Positions 18,322 to 26,588 of a stretch of DNA of 49,840 nt are shown here, piece by piece. Both the position numbers and the translations under genes were made by a program. This DNA is from Bernardetia sp. (GTDB lineage: Bacteria; Bacteroidota; Bacteroidia; Cytophagales; Bernardetiaceae). The DNA is taken from contig NZ_JAHDIG010000006.1 of NCBI RefSeq assembly GCF_020630935.1, positions 62,203 to 112,042 on the forward strand, given 5' to 3'. Positions within the stretch are counted from its first letter, which is position 1; the number at the start of each line of letters is the position of its first letter. Under the pieces are notes generated by a model. That model did not search any database. It saw only the letters and a program-made list of their open reading frames with translations, and was not told where the DNA came from.

Positions 18322-19251
18322 TTATTTTTTCATATCATCGAAATACACTGTCTTTTTTTCTTTACCTTTCTTATAAATGACCTTCTTTATAAGGTTTTTG
18401 TATTCATCGTAATACTCCCAGATGCCTATTTTCTTATTATAATTTTTCTTAGTTGCTAGAAAATAATTGATTGCTTTTATATTTCCACTCTCGTAATAAT
18501 GTGTAATCTGTCTAGTATTTTTACCCAATACACCACAAATAGTATTGATTTGTATATTTCCATTTTCATAAAAATAAGTATAGTTTTTCTTTGAACCTTT
18601 ATGAATCGCAATATACTTTAATTGACCACTTTCAAACCATTCATACGCTGTATCAATTTCATACACTTTTAAAGGCAAATAATACTTACTCTCACCATTA
18701 AGTTTACATTTGTATTGTTCTTTAGGTTTTCCGTTTTCATACCATCTTTTTATAGACTGAATATAATACGAATCTGCTCTTTCCCAAGTAACATAGGATT
18801 TCTGTAAATGATTTGGGTAGAATATTTTAGACCAAGTCATCACATTGTCTTTGAATAACTTTATTTCATAATAATCTTCTGCATTTTTTTTATCTATAGT
18901 TTTCCAAATGCCTTCTTTTTTACCTTCAATATATTTGCCTTTCCATATTCTTCCTATCACTTCTTCAATCCAAACTCCTTGTTTTTTACAATTTGCATCA
19001 TAATAATTGAAAATCTTGTTTTCAAAACGGTAAAATGAAGGACAGGGAAGAGAATCAAAAGAGTAAACCATAGTATCTATCTGCAACTTAGTATAAACCA
19101 GTCGTTCTACTTTGGACATAACAAACGGAAGGGTATCATTTTCTACAATCATATAGTGGTTGGTAGAGTCCAATGTTATTTCTTCTATTGTTTGGGGGAA
19201 AGAAACTTGATAAATAAAAATAAAACAAATTAGGAATACAATGAATCTCAT
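18322..19251 (-). CDS. Secreted YwqK-like (MORN_2-type) repeat protein
   Basis: A 309-residue protein with signal peptide (about residues 1-19, ending SFPQ) followed by repeated short aromatic motifs of the form W/FYENGxxK: WYENGKPKEQYKC, WFESGQLKYIA, FYENGNIQIN and YYESGNIKAINYF. These are typical of toxin-antitoxin YwqK-family / MORN_2 repeat proteins, which in Bacteroidota are often exported and of unknown role. The signal peptide argues against a cytosolic antitoxin. No toxin gene is adjacent. It lies 102 bp after ileS on the same strand, separated by a terminator. Confidence 0.7.
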   Translation of the reverse strand: MRFIVFLICFIFIYQVSFPQTIEEITLDSTNHYMIVENDTLPFVMSKVERLVYTKLQIDTMVYSFDSLPCPSFYRFENKIFNYYDANCKKQGVWIEEVIGRIWKGKYIEGKKEGIWKTIDKKNAEDYYEIKLFKDNVMTWSKIFYPNHLQKSYVTWERADSYYIQSIKRWYENGKPKEQYKCKLNGESKYYLPLKVYEIDTAYEWFESGQLKYIAIHKGSKKNYTYFYENGNIQINTICGVLGKNTRQITHYYESGNIKAINYFLATKKNYNKKIGIWEYYDEYKNLIKKVIYKKGKEKKTVYFDDMKK

Positions 19252-19274
19252 AGTCTTTTTTTTCTATAAAACTA

Positions 19275-19309
19275 CAAAAGTTCCACCTCTCAAGGAAATG
19301 GAACTTTTG
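19275..19309 (-). terminator. Terminator downstream of ileS
   Basis: An 11-bp inverted repeat CAAAAGTTCCA / TGGAACTTTTG with a 13-nt loop lies 45 bp after the ileS stop, followed on the minus strand by TAGTTTTATAG. A second small perfect hairpin, ACACACT-AA-AGTGTGT (19332-19347), sits between it and the stop codon. Confidence 0.7.
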
Positions 19310-19353
19310 ATTTTATTCATAACATCTGCTCACACACTAAAGTGTGTACTACA

Positions 19354-22300
19354 TTAGTTTAACTGATGCACTTTCATTGCCAAATGAACTTTTGTTTCTT
19401 CGGTTTCTAGCTCAACGCTATCATTTACTGATTCCAACACTTCCATTTCTAAGGCTTGTGTTTCATCACAGATATATTTTTTGAAGTTGGACAAAGCATC
19501 GTTTAGAAGTTCGTTACCTTTTTGGATTTGTAACATAATCTTATCCTGTACTTCCAAACCTTCGTCTTTTCTAAGGTTTTGAATACGATTTACCAAATCT
19601 CTAGCAATTCCTTCTTGGCGTAACTCATCGGTAAGGTTTACATCTAAAGCTACTGTAATTCCGTTTTCGCTCATCACTACCCAGCCTTCAATATCTTCTG
19701 TTCCGATTTCTACATCGTCTGGTGTGAGTGGAATTACCTCTCCATCAAGATTGAATGTAAATACGCCTGTTTGCTCCAACGTTGCAATATCAGATTGTGA
19801 CATGGCTTTTACTTGTGCAGCAATTTTTGGCATTGCTTTTCCGTACTGGCTACCTAGCTTTTTAAAGTTTGGTTTTATTGTTTTGGTAAGTTTGTCAGAA
19901 TCTGGAGCTAAAAACTCTAGTTCTTTTACATTTACTTCTGATAAAATTAATTCTTGTACAGCTTTGATATGATTTTGAGTAGTTTCATCTACCACAGCTA
20001 CCATAATTTTCTGCAATGGCTGGCGAACTCTCATCTGATTTTTCTTACGCAAAGCGTGTGTCATCGAAGAAATCTGTTGAGCAAGTTCCATTTGTGTTTC
20101 CAAATCTTTGTTTATCAAGCTCTCATCAGAAACAGGAAAATCTGCCAAGTGAACAGAAACCTTGCTGTCTTTGTCTGCTTTTTTCAAGTTACGATATACA
20201 AAATCAGAATAGAATGGTGCAATCGGAGAAGCCAACAAAACAACCGTTTCCAAACACGTATGAAGTGTCTGGTAGGCTGCAATCTTGTCATCTACAAGTT
20301 CGGCTTTCCAAAAACGTTTTCTATTCAAACGAACGTACCAATTTGAAAGGTCGTCTGTTACAAATTTAGACATCGCACGAGCTGCTTTAGTAGGCTCATA
20401 TTCTGCAAAAGCTGCATCTACTTCGGCTATCAAAGAGTGAAGTTTTGAGATAATCCAACGGTCGCTTTCAGGTCGTTTCTCAACAGGAATTACATTATTT
20501 TTATCAAAATCAAAATCATCTAAATTTGCATATAGAGCAAAGAAAGAATAGGTGTTTTGAAGCGTATTGAAAAACTTACGCTGCACTTCCGTAACGCCAT
20601 CTTTACTAAAACGCAAACTGTCCCAAGGATTTGAGTTTTCAATCAAGTACCAACGAGTTGGGTCTGCTCCAAAGTTTTCTAAGGTTTCAAATGGGTCGAC
20701 TACATTTCCTTTAGACTTCGACATCTTATTGCCTTTATCGTCTAATACAAGTCCATTCGAAATTACATTTTTATAGGCTACAGAGTCGAAGAGCATTGTT
20801 CCGATAGCGTGAAGCGTAAAGAACCAACCACGAGTTTGGTCAACACCTTCTGCAATAAAATCAGCAGGGAAAGATTTTTCAAAAACTTCATTTTGCTCAA
20901 ATGGATAATGCCACTGTGCATACGGCATTGCCCCCGAATCAAACCAAACATCGATAAGGTCTGTTTCTCTAGTAAGTTTTGTTTTGCCTTTTACAAGCGT
21001 AATATCATCTACATACGGACGGTGCAAATCAGCTTGATTTGCCATAAATTTCTCTAAGAAACCACGATTTTTCTTGATTTCTTCTGTTGTCAAGACTTTT
21101 GAGTCGTTGGCTTCTTGTATTCCTGCTAAAAGGTCTTTTATAGAACCAATACAAACGTCCTCTGTTCCGTCTTCACTTCTCCAAATCGGAAGAGGAGTTC
21201 CCCAATAACGAGAACGAGATAAGTTCCAATCTACAAGGTTTTCAAGCCAGTTTCCAAAACGCCCTTCACCTGTACTGGCAGGTTTCCAGTTGATGGTTTT
21301 GTTTAGCTCTACCATTCTTTCTTTGTGTTCTGTCGTTTTGATAAACCAAGAATCTAATGGATAGTACAAAACAGGCTTGTCAGTACGCCAACAATGAGGG
21401 TAGTTGTGTTCGTATTTTTCTACTTTGAAAGCACGATTCGATTTTTTGAGCTTTACAGCAATACGCAAATCTACATTTTCGTAGCCTTCTTTGCTTGTAA
21501 CTTCGTTTGGTTCATATTCTTCTTTTACAGCCTCACCTGCAAAATCAGTAACTTCTTTTACAAAACGTCCTCTTTTGTCCACAAGTGGCATTGGGTTTCC
21601 GTTTTCATCATTTACCAAAATAGCAGGAACGTTTGCAAGTTTAGCTACACGAGCATCGTCTGCACCAAAAGTAGGCGCAATATGAACGATACCTGTACCA
21701 TCTTCTGTACTTACAAAATCTCCTAAGATTACTCTAAAAGCAGTTCCATTTGCTTCGTCTGGCTGGACATAAGGTAAAAGTTGCTCATACTCCAAGCCTT
21801 CCAAACGCTCTCCTTTACATTGTTCTAAAATTGTGTAAGGATGCTGATTTGGGTGTTTTTCTTCGTCATACACACCGTGGTCGACATATTTTTTAGGGTC
21901 AAGAACTTTATTTAAAAGTGCTTTTGCTACATATACATTTATTGGCTGCTTCGTGTACTGGTTGTGTGTTTCTACTTTTACGTAGTCTATATTTTTTCCA
22001 ACAGCTAAAGCTGCGTTTGATGGAAGCGTCCAAGGCGTTGTTGTCCAAGCCAAAAGGAAATCATTTGCTGTTCCTTTTACCTTAAACTGTGCAATAACAG
22101 ATAAGTCTTTTACTTCACGATAACACCCTGGTTGATTGAGTTCGTGTGAAGAAAGACCAGTACCAGCAGCAGGAGAATACGGCTGAATGCTATATCCTTT
22201 GTATAAAAGTCCTTTATCATAGAATTGCTTTAGTAGATACCAAAGCGTTTCCATATAATTTTTATCAAAAGTGATGTATGGGTTTCCTAAATCTACCCAA

Positions 22301-22719
22301 TAGCCCATTTTTGTTGTGATGTCGTCCCAAAGTTCTTTGTAACGCATTACAGCTTCTCTACACTTCTGATTATAGTCTTCGATAGAAATCGTTTTGCCAA
22401 TGTCTTCTTTTGTAATGCCTAATTCTTTTTCTACCTGTAATTCAATAGGCAAACCGTGCGTATCCCAACCTCCTTTACGCTTTACTTGAAAGCCTTTCAA
22501 AGTTTGGTAACGACAAAAAATATCCTTAATCGTACGAGCCATAACGTGGTGAATACCCGGTTTTCCGTTGGCAGAAGGAGGTCCTTCGAAGAACGTAAAA
22601 GTAGGTTTGCCTTCTCTGTTTTGGACAGAAGCCTCAAAAATCTTGTTCTCGTTCCAAAAATGGAGAACATCTTTCGCTACGCCTGCGTAACTGATATTTT
22701 TTGGTTCGGTATATTTCAT
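19354..22719 (-). CDS. ileS: Isoleucyl-tRNA synthetase
   Basis: A 1121-residue class I aminoacyl-tRNA synthetase charging tRNA-Ile. The HIGH signature is GIHHVM (residues 55-60, within PPSANGKPGIHHVMARTIKD) and the KMSKS loop is K665-M-S-K-S669. The WDTHGLPIE block, the CP1 editing region (SVIAQFKVKG to about 400, including LAWTTTPWTLPSNAALAVG) and the anticodon-binding C-terminal part (SDRWIISKLH onward) are all intact. The length and long C-terminal extension match the type found in Bacteroidota and eukaryotic cytosol, not the 940-residue E. coli type. A candidate -7 box lies 62 bp upstream. Confidence 0.98.
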   Translation of the reverse strand: MKYTEPKNISYAGVAKDVLHFWNENKIFEASVQNREGKPTFTFFEGPPSANGKPGIHHVMARTIKDIFCRYQTLKGFQVKRKGGWDTHGLPIELQVEKELGITKEDIGKTISIEDYNQKCREAVMRYKELWDDITTKMGYWVDLGNPYITFDKNYMETLWYLLKQFYDKGLLYKGYSIQPYSPAAGTGLSSHELNQPGCYREVKDLSVIAQFKVKGTANDFLLAWTTTPWTLPSNAALAVGKNIDYVKVETHNQYTKQPINVYVAKALLNKVLDPKKYVDHGVYDEEKHPNQHPYTILEQCKGERLEGLEYEQLLPYVQPDEANGTAFRVILGDFVSTEDGTGIVHIAPTFGADDARVAKLANVPAILVNDENGNPMPLVDKRGRFVKEVTDFAGEAVKEEYEPNEVTSKEGYENVDLRIAVKLKKSNRAFKVEKYEHNYPHCWRTDKPVLYYPLDSWFIKTTEHKERMVELNKTINWKPASTGEGRFGNWLENLVDWNLSRSRYWGTPLPIWRSEDGTEDVCIGSIKDLLAGIQEANDSKVLTTEEIKKNRGFLEKFMANQADLHRPYVDDITLVKGKTKLTRETDLIDVWFDSGAMPYAQWHYPFEQNEVFEKSFPADFIAEGVDQTRGWFFTLHAIGTMLFDSVAYKNVISNGLVLDDKGNKMSKSKGNVVDPFETLENFGADPTRWYLIENSNPWDSLRFSKDGVTEVQRKFFNTLQNTYSFFALYANLDDFDFDKNNVIPVEKRPESDRWIISKLHSLIAEVDAAFAEYEPTKAARAMSKFVTDDLSNWYVRLNRKRFWKAELVDDKIAAYQTLHTCLETVVLLASPIAPFYSDFVYRNLKKADKDSKVSVHLADFPVSDESLINKDLETQMELAQQISSMTHALRKKNQMRVRQPLQKIMVAVVDETTQNHIKAVQELILSEVNVKELEFLAPDSDKLTKTIKPNFKKLGSQYGKAMPKIAAQVKAMSQSDIATLEQTGVFTFNLDGEVIPLTPDDVEIGTEDIEGWVVMSENGITVALDVNLTDELRQEGIARDLVNRIQNLRKDEGLEVQDKIMLQIQKGNELLNDALSNFKKYICDETQALEMEVLESVNDSVELETEETKVHLAMKVHQLN

Positions 22720-22780
22720 TTTTATATATATTCTGGACTTTAAAAAGTCTTTTAATGGCTATTCAAAATTAATCAATCCA

Positions 22781-22788
22781 CAAAGGTA
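22781..22788 (-). promoter_or_regulatory. Candidate -7 box of ileS
   Basis: On the minus strand this reads TACCTTTG, a perfect match to the Bacteroidota -7 consensus TAnnTTTG, 62 bp before the ileS ATG. The -33 region is AT-rich without a clear TTTG. Confidence 0.42.
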
Positions 22789-22864
22789 AGAAATTGTAAA
22801 TTAAAAAGATAGTGTGGAAAAGCTAGGGTGTGCGACAAATTTCCCTTTTTACAAAACATTTAAT

Positions 22865-23012
22865 ATTTCGTTGCTCTGCAACTTGTGTTTTACATAAAAG
22901 CTAATAAAGATGTATTTTCTATAAGATAAAATATAGTAGAAAGTTGCAGCGCAACATCATATTTGTAGAATTGATTGCCCTAGTCTATTTAATAGTTGCC
23001 GCACAACGAAAT
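22865..23012. repeat. Fold-back intergenic repeat, copy 1 (148 bp, uninterrupted)
   Basis: Bounded by ATTTCGTTGCTCTGCAAC (22865-22882) and its imperfect inverted mate GTTGCCGCACAACGAAAT (22995-23012; 15 of 18 positions pair). It contains a further 13-mer palindrome GTTGCAGCGCAAC (22943-22955). The same boundaries and internal TTTGTAGAA motif recur at 39975-40311. It fills most of the 444-bp gap between ileS and the P-loop gene; the remaining bases (22720-22864, 23013-23163) show no gene, only the ileS promoter candidate. Confidence 0.75.
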
Positions 23013-23163
23013 GTATAAGCTATCTTTTTGATATACAACCCAAAAGGAGATTTTTGTCGTACACTTTAAAAACTGCTTTATATTATTTCTATGAGAATGG
23101 TATATCTGGTTTTTCTAATCCTATCAATCCTAAAAATCCTTTACTAATCAAATCCAAATAGCA

Positions 23164-23715
23164 ATGAAAATACTCATCTTCGGCGCATCAGGCTCTGGAA
23201 CAACTACACTAGGCAGAGAACTAGAAAAACAAATCAATTTCAAGCATTTGGATGCTGATGATTATTACTGGGAGAAAACCAATCCACCATTTCAAGAAAA
23301 AATACCACTCATAGAAAGAAATAAAGCCCTCAAAACGGATATTGAGAAGTATGAAAATGTTGTAGTTAGTGGTTCGCTTGTGAGTTGGGGAAAGGAATGG
23401 ACAATAGCTTTTGATTTAGCCGTTTTTATTTATTTGAAAAATGAGGTAAGAATGGAGCGTTTGAAGGTAAGAGAGTTAGAAAGATATGGCAATGAACTTC
23501 TTACAGACAAGAAACTACAAGAAAAATCAAAGGCTTTCATAGAATGGGCAAGCAAATACGACGACCCTAATTTTAATGGACGTTCACTCAAAATACATAA
23601 TGAGTGGATAATGAAGTTGAATTGTCCTGTTTTAAAACTTGATGGAGAGGAGGAGCTAGAGGTAAAAGTAAAACAGGTTATCTCACAGATTGAAGTGCTA
23701 AAGAGGCAGCCCTAA
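23164..23715 (+). CDS. P-loop nucleoside kinase-like protein with altered Walker A
   Basis: A 183-residue cytosolic protein of the adenylate-kinase/AAA_18-like P-loop superfamily. The phosphate loop is G7-A-S-G-S-G-T13-T-T-L, where the canonical Walker A Lys is replaced by Thr13. The rest is typical: LDADDYYWEKTNPPF as an acceptor/lid-type segment, NVVVSGSL as the Walker B-like strand, and RMERLKVRELERYGN as the lid arginines. Small uncharacterised P-loop proteins with GSGTTT are known in bacteria, so the substitution is not necessarily inactivating. Substrate unknown. The upstream gap contains fold-back repeat copy 1. Confidence 0.75.
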   Translation: MKILIFGASGSGTTTLGRELEKQINFKHLDADDYYWEKTNPPFQEKIPLIERNKALKTDIEKYENVVVSGSLVSWGKEWTIAFDLAVFIYLKNEVRMERLKVRELERYGNELLTDKKLQEKSKAFIEWASKYDDPNFNGRSLKIHNEWIMKLNCPVLKLDGEEELEVKVKQVISQIEVLKRQP

Positions 23716-23758
23716 GGCATTACAAAAGTTTGCAGAACTACCCCTAAAAAAGGACAAC

Positions 23759-24184
23759 TTATTTTATTGCCTTATATTTTATATATACAGGACCATGTAT
23801 TCCACCCTGTACTGTAATCAAAGTTGTTGGTGTGAGTTCATCAATAGCTTGCTTATAACCACTTGTGTAACAACTAGAATTTATCCATACAGAATCTATA
23901 TCTGTTACCTCATACTCTCCTTCACAATAAATCATATTGTCTTGAAATCCTTTTTCTAAATATTCTCCATTTTTAGAAAACTCTAATTGTGTAGTATATT
24001 TTAAATTAGCTTCTTGCCAATATCTGTCGTAAGTATCGAAAGATTCTGTACATAACCACTTACCTACTATTCCATTGTTTTCTGTTAAAGTGTAAGGTAG
24101 TACCTCACCTTGCATTTCTTTTTTACATGAAGACAAGGCTATAAATAGTAAAAAAGACGATAATAGAAATAAGTAGATTTTCAT
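23759..24184 (-). CDS. Lipoprotein, lipocalin-like size, unknown function
   Basis: The ATG at 24184 gives a good lipoprotein signal (MKIYLFLLSSFLLFIALSSC, lipidated Cys20) and a 141-residue product; a longer in-frame reading from 24301 lacks a plausible start context. The mature part begins after KKEM and has VGKWLCTESFD (Trp in the first strand), LEFSKNGEYLEKG and a EGEYEVTDID strand. This resembles the small lipocalin-like lipoproteins of Bacteroidota, but I cannot confirm the family. It is expected at a membrane facing the periplasm. It is divergent from the doxX operon. Confidence 0.7.
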   Translation of the reverse strand: MKIYLFLLSSFLLFIALSSCKKEMQGEVLPYTLTENNGIVGKWLCTESFDTYDRYWQEANLKYTTQLEFSKNGEYLEKGFQDNMIYCEGEYEVTDIDSVWINSSCYTSGYKQAIDELTPTTLITVQGGIHGPVYIKYKAIK

Positions 24185-24296
24185 GTTTTTTGTTGTTTTA
24201 GTTTGAATAATGATTGCATTTCTACTGTAAGAGCCTATAAATAGTAGAAAAGGTTGCATTCTCAGAAAAAATAATGAGAATCTAAATAAAAATTCA

Positions 24297-24304
24297 TACA
24301 TTTG
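24297..24304 (+). promoter_or_regulatory. -7 box of the doxX-ohrR-nitroreductase operon
   Basis: TACATTTG fits TAnnTTTG and lies directly before a set of palindromic ATCGC/GCGAT sites (24306-24327), so a bound regulator would cover the start of transcription. No obvious -33 TTTG is seen. Confidence 0.5.
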
Positions 24305-24305
24305 T

Positions 24306-24327
24306 ATCGCAAGCGATTTAATCGCTT
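24306..24327. promoter_or_regulatory. Palindromic operator, likely for the OhrR-like regulator
   Basis: A perfect 17-bp palindrome AAGCGATT-T-AATCGCTT (24311-24327), overlapped at its left by a second dyad ATCGC-AA-GCGAT (24306-24317). It starts 2 bp after the -7 box and ends 35 bp before the doxX ATG. MarR/OhrR proteins commonly repress by binding such dyads over their own promoters. Assignment to the regulator at 24799 is inferred from position. Confidence 0.6.
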
Positions 24328-24362
24328 TAAATAAAATCGTGTTTGATTTAAAAAATCATAAA

Positions 24363-24794
24363 ATGAAAACATCAACATTACAAAACGTATTTAGAATCTT
24401 GTTAGCTTTATTTATGTTCTATGCAGGTTTTAGCCATTTGACTTTTAATAGAATAGATTTTCAAGCACAAGTTCCTGACTGGATTCCATTTTTTAGTAAA
24501 GATATGGTCGTTATTCTATCTGGAATTGTAGAAATGACATTAGCTCTTGGACTGGCTTTTTGGAAATCTAAACGAACAGAGTTTGGTTGGGCGTTAGCTA
24601 TATTTTTTATTCTGATTTTCCCTGGGAATGTTTCGCAGTATTTGGAAGGTAGAGATGCATTTGGAGCATTAAACTCTGATAGAGCTAGGCTCATTCGTCT
24701 TTTCTTTCAACCTGTCTTGATAGCTTGGGCGTTGTGGTCTAGTGGAGCATGGCAAAGCTGGAGGGCAGGAAAGAAAACAGAAAAAAACAACTAA
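24363..24794 (+). CDS. DoxX-like membrane protein
   Basis: A 143-residue inner-membrane protein with four hydrophobic segments and the DoxX family features FMFYAGFSHL near the N-terminus, IVEMTLALGLAFW, PGNVSQYLEGRDAFG and a C-terminal LIRLFFQPVLIAWALW. The ATG at 24363 is preferred to an upstream GTG at 24339. DoxX-like proteins are often co-regulated with redox or quinone detoxification genes (for example CatD and MhqP in Bacillus subtilis). Here it heads an operon with an OhrR-like regulator (4 bp downstream) and a nitroreductase, which fits that theme. Confidence 0.82.
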   Translation: MKTSTLQNVFRILLALFMFYAGFSHLTFNRIDFQAQVPDWIPFFSKDMVVILSGIVEMTLALGLAFWKSKRTEFGWALAIFFILIFPGNVSQYLEGRDAFGALNSDRARLIRLFFQPVLIAWALWSSGAWQSWRAGKKTEKNN

Positions 24795-24798
24795 ATCT

Positions 24799-25248
24799 AT
24801 GGAAGATTCTCAATTAAAACTTAGTAATCAGATTTGTTTTCCTTTGTATTCGGTTTCTCGTCTTATCACGAAAGCCTACAAGCCTTTTTTAGACAAGATG
24901 GAAATTACCTATCCTCAATATTTAGTCTTGCTAGTGCTTTGGGAAAATGATAATCTTACTGTCAATCAGATTACAGAAAAACTATTGCTTAATACCAATA
25001 CACTCTCTCCAATGCTCAAGCGAATGGAAAAATTAGAACTCATTGAGCGCAATCGTTCTAAAGAAGATGAGCGTAGTGTCATTATAAAGCTAACACAAAG
25101 AGGAAAAGACCTCAAAACTAAAGCTGCTTGTATTCCTAATGAACTAGCAAGCGTTTTGGTAACACAAAATATTCAAGTAGAAGATGTTATGAATTTGAAA
25201 AATATCTTGAATGAGTGGATTGATGTCTTATCAAAAGAAGAAAAATAA
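24799..25248 (+). CDS. OhrR-like MarR family redox regulator
   Basis: A 149-residue MarR-type winged-helix repressor. The N-terminus, KLSNQICFPLYSVSRLITKA, carries Cys13 at the position of the peroxide-sensing cysteine of OhrR, followed by DKMEITYPQYLVLLVLWEND and the DNA-binding LLLNTNTLSPMLKRMEKL, then the wing DERSVIIKLTQ. By family knowledge, oxidation of this Cys by organic hydroperoxides or quinones releases the operator. The dyad at 24306-24327 is the obvious site. No ohr gene is adjacent; the regulated genes appear to be doxX and the nitroreductase. The start at ATG 24799, 4 bp after doxX, is preferred over an upstream GTG inside doxX. Confidence 0.85.
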   Translation: MEDSQLKLSNQICFPLYSVSRLITKAYKPFLDKMEITYPQYLVLLVLWENDNLTVNQITEKLLLNTNTLSPMLKRMEKLELIERNRSKEDERSVIIKLTQRGKDLKTKAACIPNELASVLVTQNIQVEDVMNLKNILNEWIDVLSKEEK

Positions 25249-25278
25249 ACTATTGTCCAATATTTTTAAATATCAAAA

Positions 25279-25911
25279 ATGGAATTATTAGAAAAACTCA
25301 AGTGGCGATACGCTACAAAAGCAATGAATGGTAAAAAAGTACCACAAGAAAAAATCGATAATATTATTGAAGCCATTTCTCTTGCGCCTACATCAAGTGG
25401 CTTACAGCCTTTCGAAGTAATTGTAGTTACTAATCAAGAAGTCAAAGAAAAAATTAAGGCTGTGGCTTGGAATCAATCTGTTGTGGCAGACTGCTCTCAT
25501 TTATTTGTTTTTGCAGCGTGGGACACTTACACAGAAGACAGAATCAATAAAATGTTTGATTTGGTCAATGAAGTGCGTGGTTTTAAAAATGAAGGTTGGG
25601 AAAATTATCGTCAGATGCTTTTAGGTTCTTATCCTAAAAGAGATGCAGAAGAAAACTTCCAACACGCAGCACGTCAAGCATACATCGCCTTTACAGAAGC
25701 CTTAACAGCTTGTGCTTTTGAAGGAGTAGATTGTACACCAATGGAAGGCTTTGACCCAAATAAAGTAGATGAAATCTTAGGACTTAGAGACAAAGGACTT
25801 AGAAGTTGTGTACTTCTTCCAGTAGGTTATAGAAAAGCAGAAGAAGATTGGCTTGTAAATCTGAAAAAAGTAAGAAAATCTAAAGAAGACTTAGTTACAG
25901 TCATTGATTAA
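25279..25911 (+). CDS. NfsB-like nitroreductase (NAD(P)H, FMN)
   Basis: A 210-residue FMN-dependent nitroreductase-family enzyme. KWRYATKAMNGKKV near the N-terminus binds FMN phosphate, APTSSGLQPFEVIVVT is the FMN-contact block, and GLRDKGLRSCVLLPVGYR is the C-terminal signature. These enzymes reduce quinones, nitro compounds or flavins using NAD(P)H. Here it follows the OhrR-like regulator by 30 bp, so it is probably induced by oxidant or electrophile stress. It is cytosolic. A strong terminator follows. Confidence 0.88.
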   Translation: MELLEKLKWRYATKAMNGKKVPQEKIDNIIEAISLAPTSSGLQPFEVIVVTNQEVKEKIKAVAWNQSVVADCSHLFVFAAWDTYTEDRINKMFDLVNEVRGFKNEGWENYRQMLLGSYPKRDAEENFQHAARQAYIAFTEALTACAFEGVDCTPMEGFDPNKVDEILGLRDKGLRSCVLLPVGYRKAEEDWLVNLKKVRKSKEDLVTVID

Positions 25912-25938
25912 TGCTTTTTGTCTTTATTAGAGAAAATT

Positions 25939-25975
25939 AAAAGGTCATGAATGTTTAATTTATGACCTTTTTCGT
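25939..25975 (+). terminator. Terminator of the doxX-nitroreductase operon
   Basis: Inverted repeat AAAAGGTCAT (25939-25948) / ATGACCTTTT (25962-25971) with a 13-nt loop and continuing T-rich sequence, 27 bp after the nitroreductase stop. Confidence 0.82.
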
Positions 25976-25980
25976 TTTTA

Positions 25981-25988
25981 TACCTTTG
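25981..25988 (+). promoter_or_regulatory. Candidate -7 box of the GNAT gene
   Basis: TACCTTTG, a perfect TAnnTTTG, lies just after the terminator and 60 bp before the GNAT ATG at 26049. The -33 box is not clear. Confidence 0.42.
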
Positions 25989-26048
25989 ATAGAAAGAATT
26001 TTAGCTTAAATTAGCGATGTTTTTAAAAAAAATTGTTTTAAACCTTGT

Positions 26049-26495
26049 ATGAAAGCAATACGAACGAATTCTGAACATCAAGATTTTATTAATTTGGTTA
26101 AACTTCTTGATGCTGATTTGGCAAAAAGAGATGGCGCAGAACATTCTTTTTATGCACAGTTTAATAAAATTGATTCAATAAAACACGTCGTTGTACTATA
26201 CGAAAATGATATTCCATTAGGCTGTGGAGCAATCAAACCATTCGATAGTGATACTATGGAAGTCAAAAGAATGTACACGTTGCCTAAAAGTCGTGGAAAA
26301 GGTATTGCTTCAAAAGTTCTTTTAGAGCTAGAAAAATGGGCAAAAGAACTATCTTATAAAAAATGTGTCTTAGAAACAGGCACAAAACAACCCGAAGCAA
26401 TAGCACTCTATAAAAAAAATGGATATGACATAATTCCAAATTATGGACAGTACATTGGAGTGGAAAATAGCAGATGTTTTGAAAAAAAACTGTGA
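26049..26495 (+). CDS. GNAT family N-acetyltransferase
   Basis: A 148-residue acetyltransferase of the GNAT fold. The acetyl-CoA motif A is VKRMYTLPKSRGKGIASKVL, with the R-G-K-G-I-A pyrophosphate loop, and motif B is ALYKKNGYDIIPNYGQY. Family members move an acetyl group from acetyl-CoA to amines of small molecules or proteins; the substrate is not apparent. It is monocistronic: a terminator lies before it and 93 bp separate it from the next gene. Confidence 0.88.
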   Translation: MKAIRTNSEHQDFINLVKLLDADLAKRDGAEHSFYAQFNKIDSIKHVVVLYENDIPLGCGAIKPFDSDTMEVKRMYTLPKSRGKGIASKVLLELEKWAKELSYKKCVLETGTKQPEAIALYKKNGYDIIPNYGQYIGVENSRCFEKKL

Positions 26496-26588
26496 AATTA
26501 AATGTGGTTCAAATAATCACACATAAAAAAAATAATATTATATTTATTCTAATCATTACAAAAACTCAATACAACTAACTTCTGAATT

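Noticed and set aside
24742-24798. GTG start for the OhrR-like regulator inside doxX
   Set aside because: The ATG at 24799 gives the normal OhrR N-terminus; the extra residues are the doxX C-terminal region in another frame.
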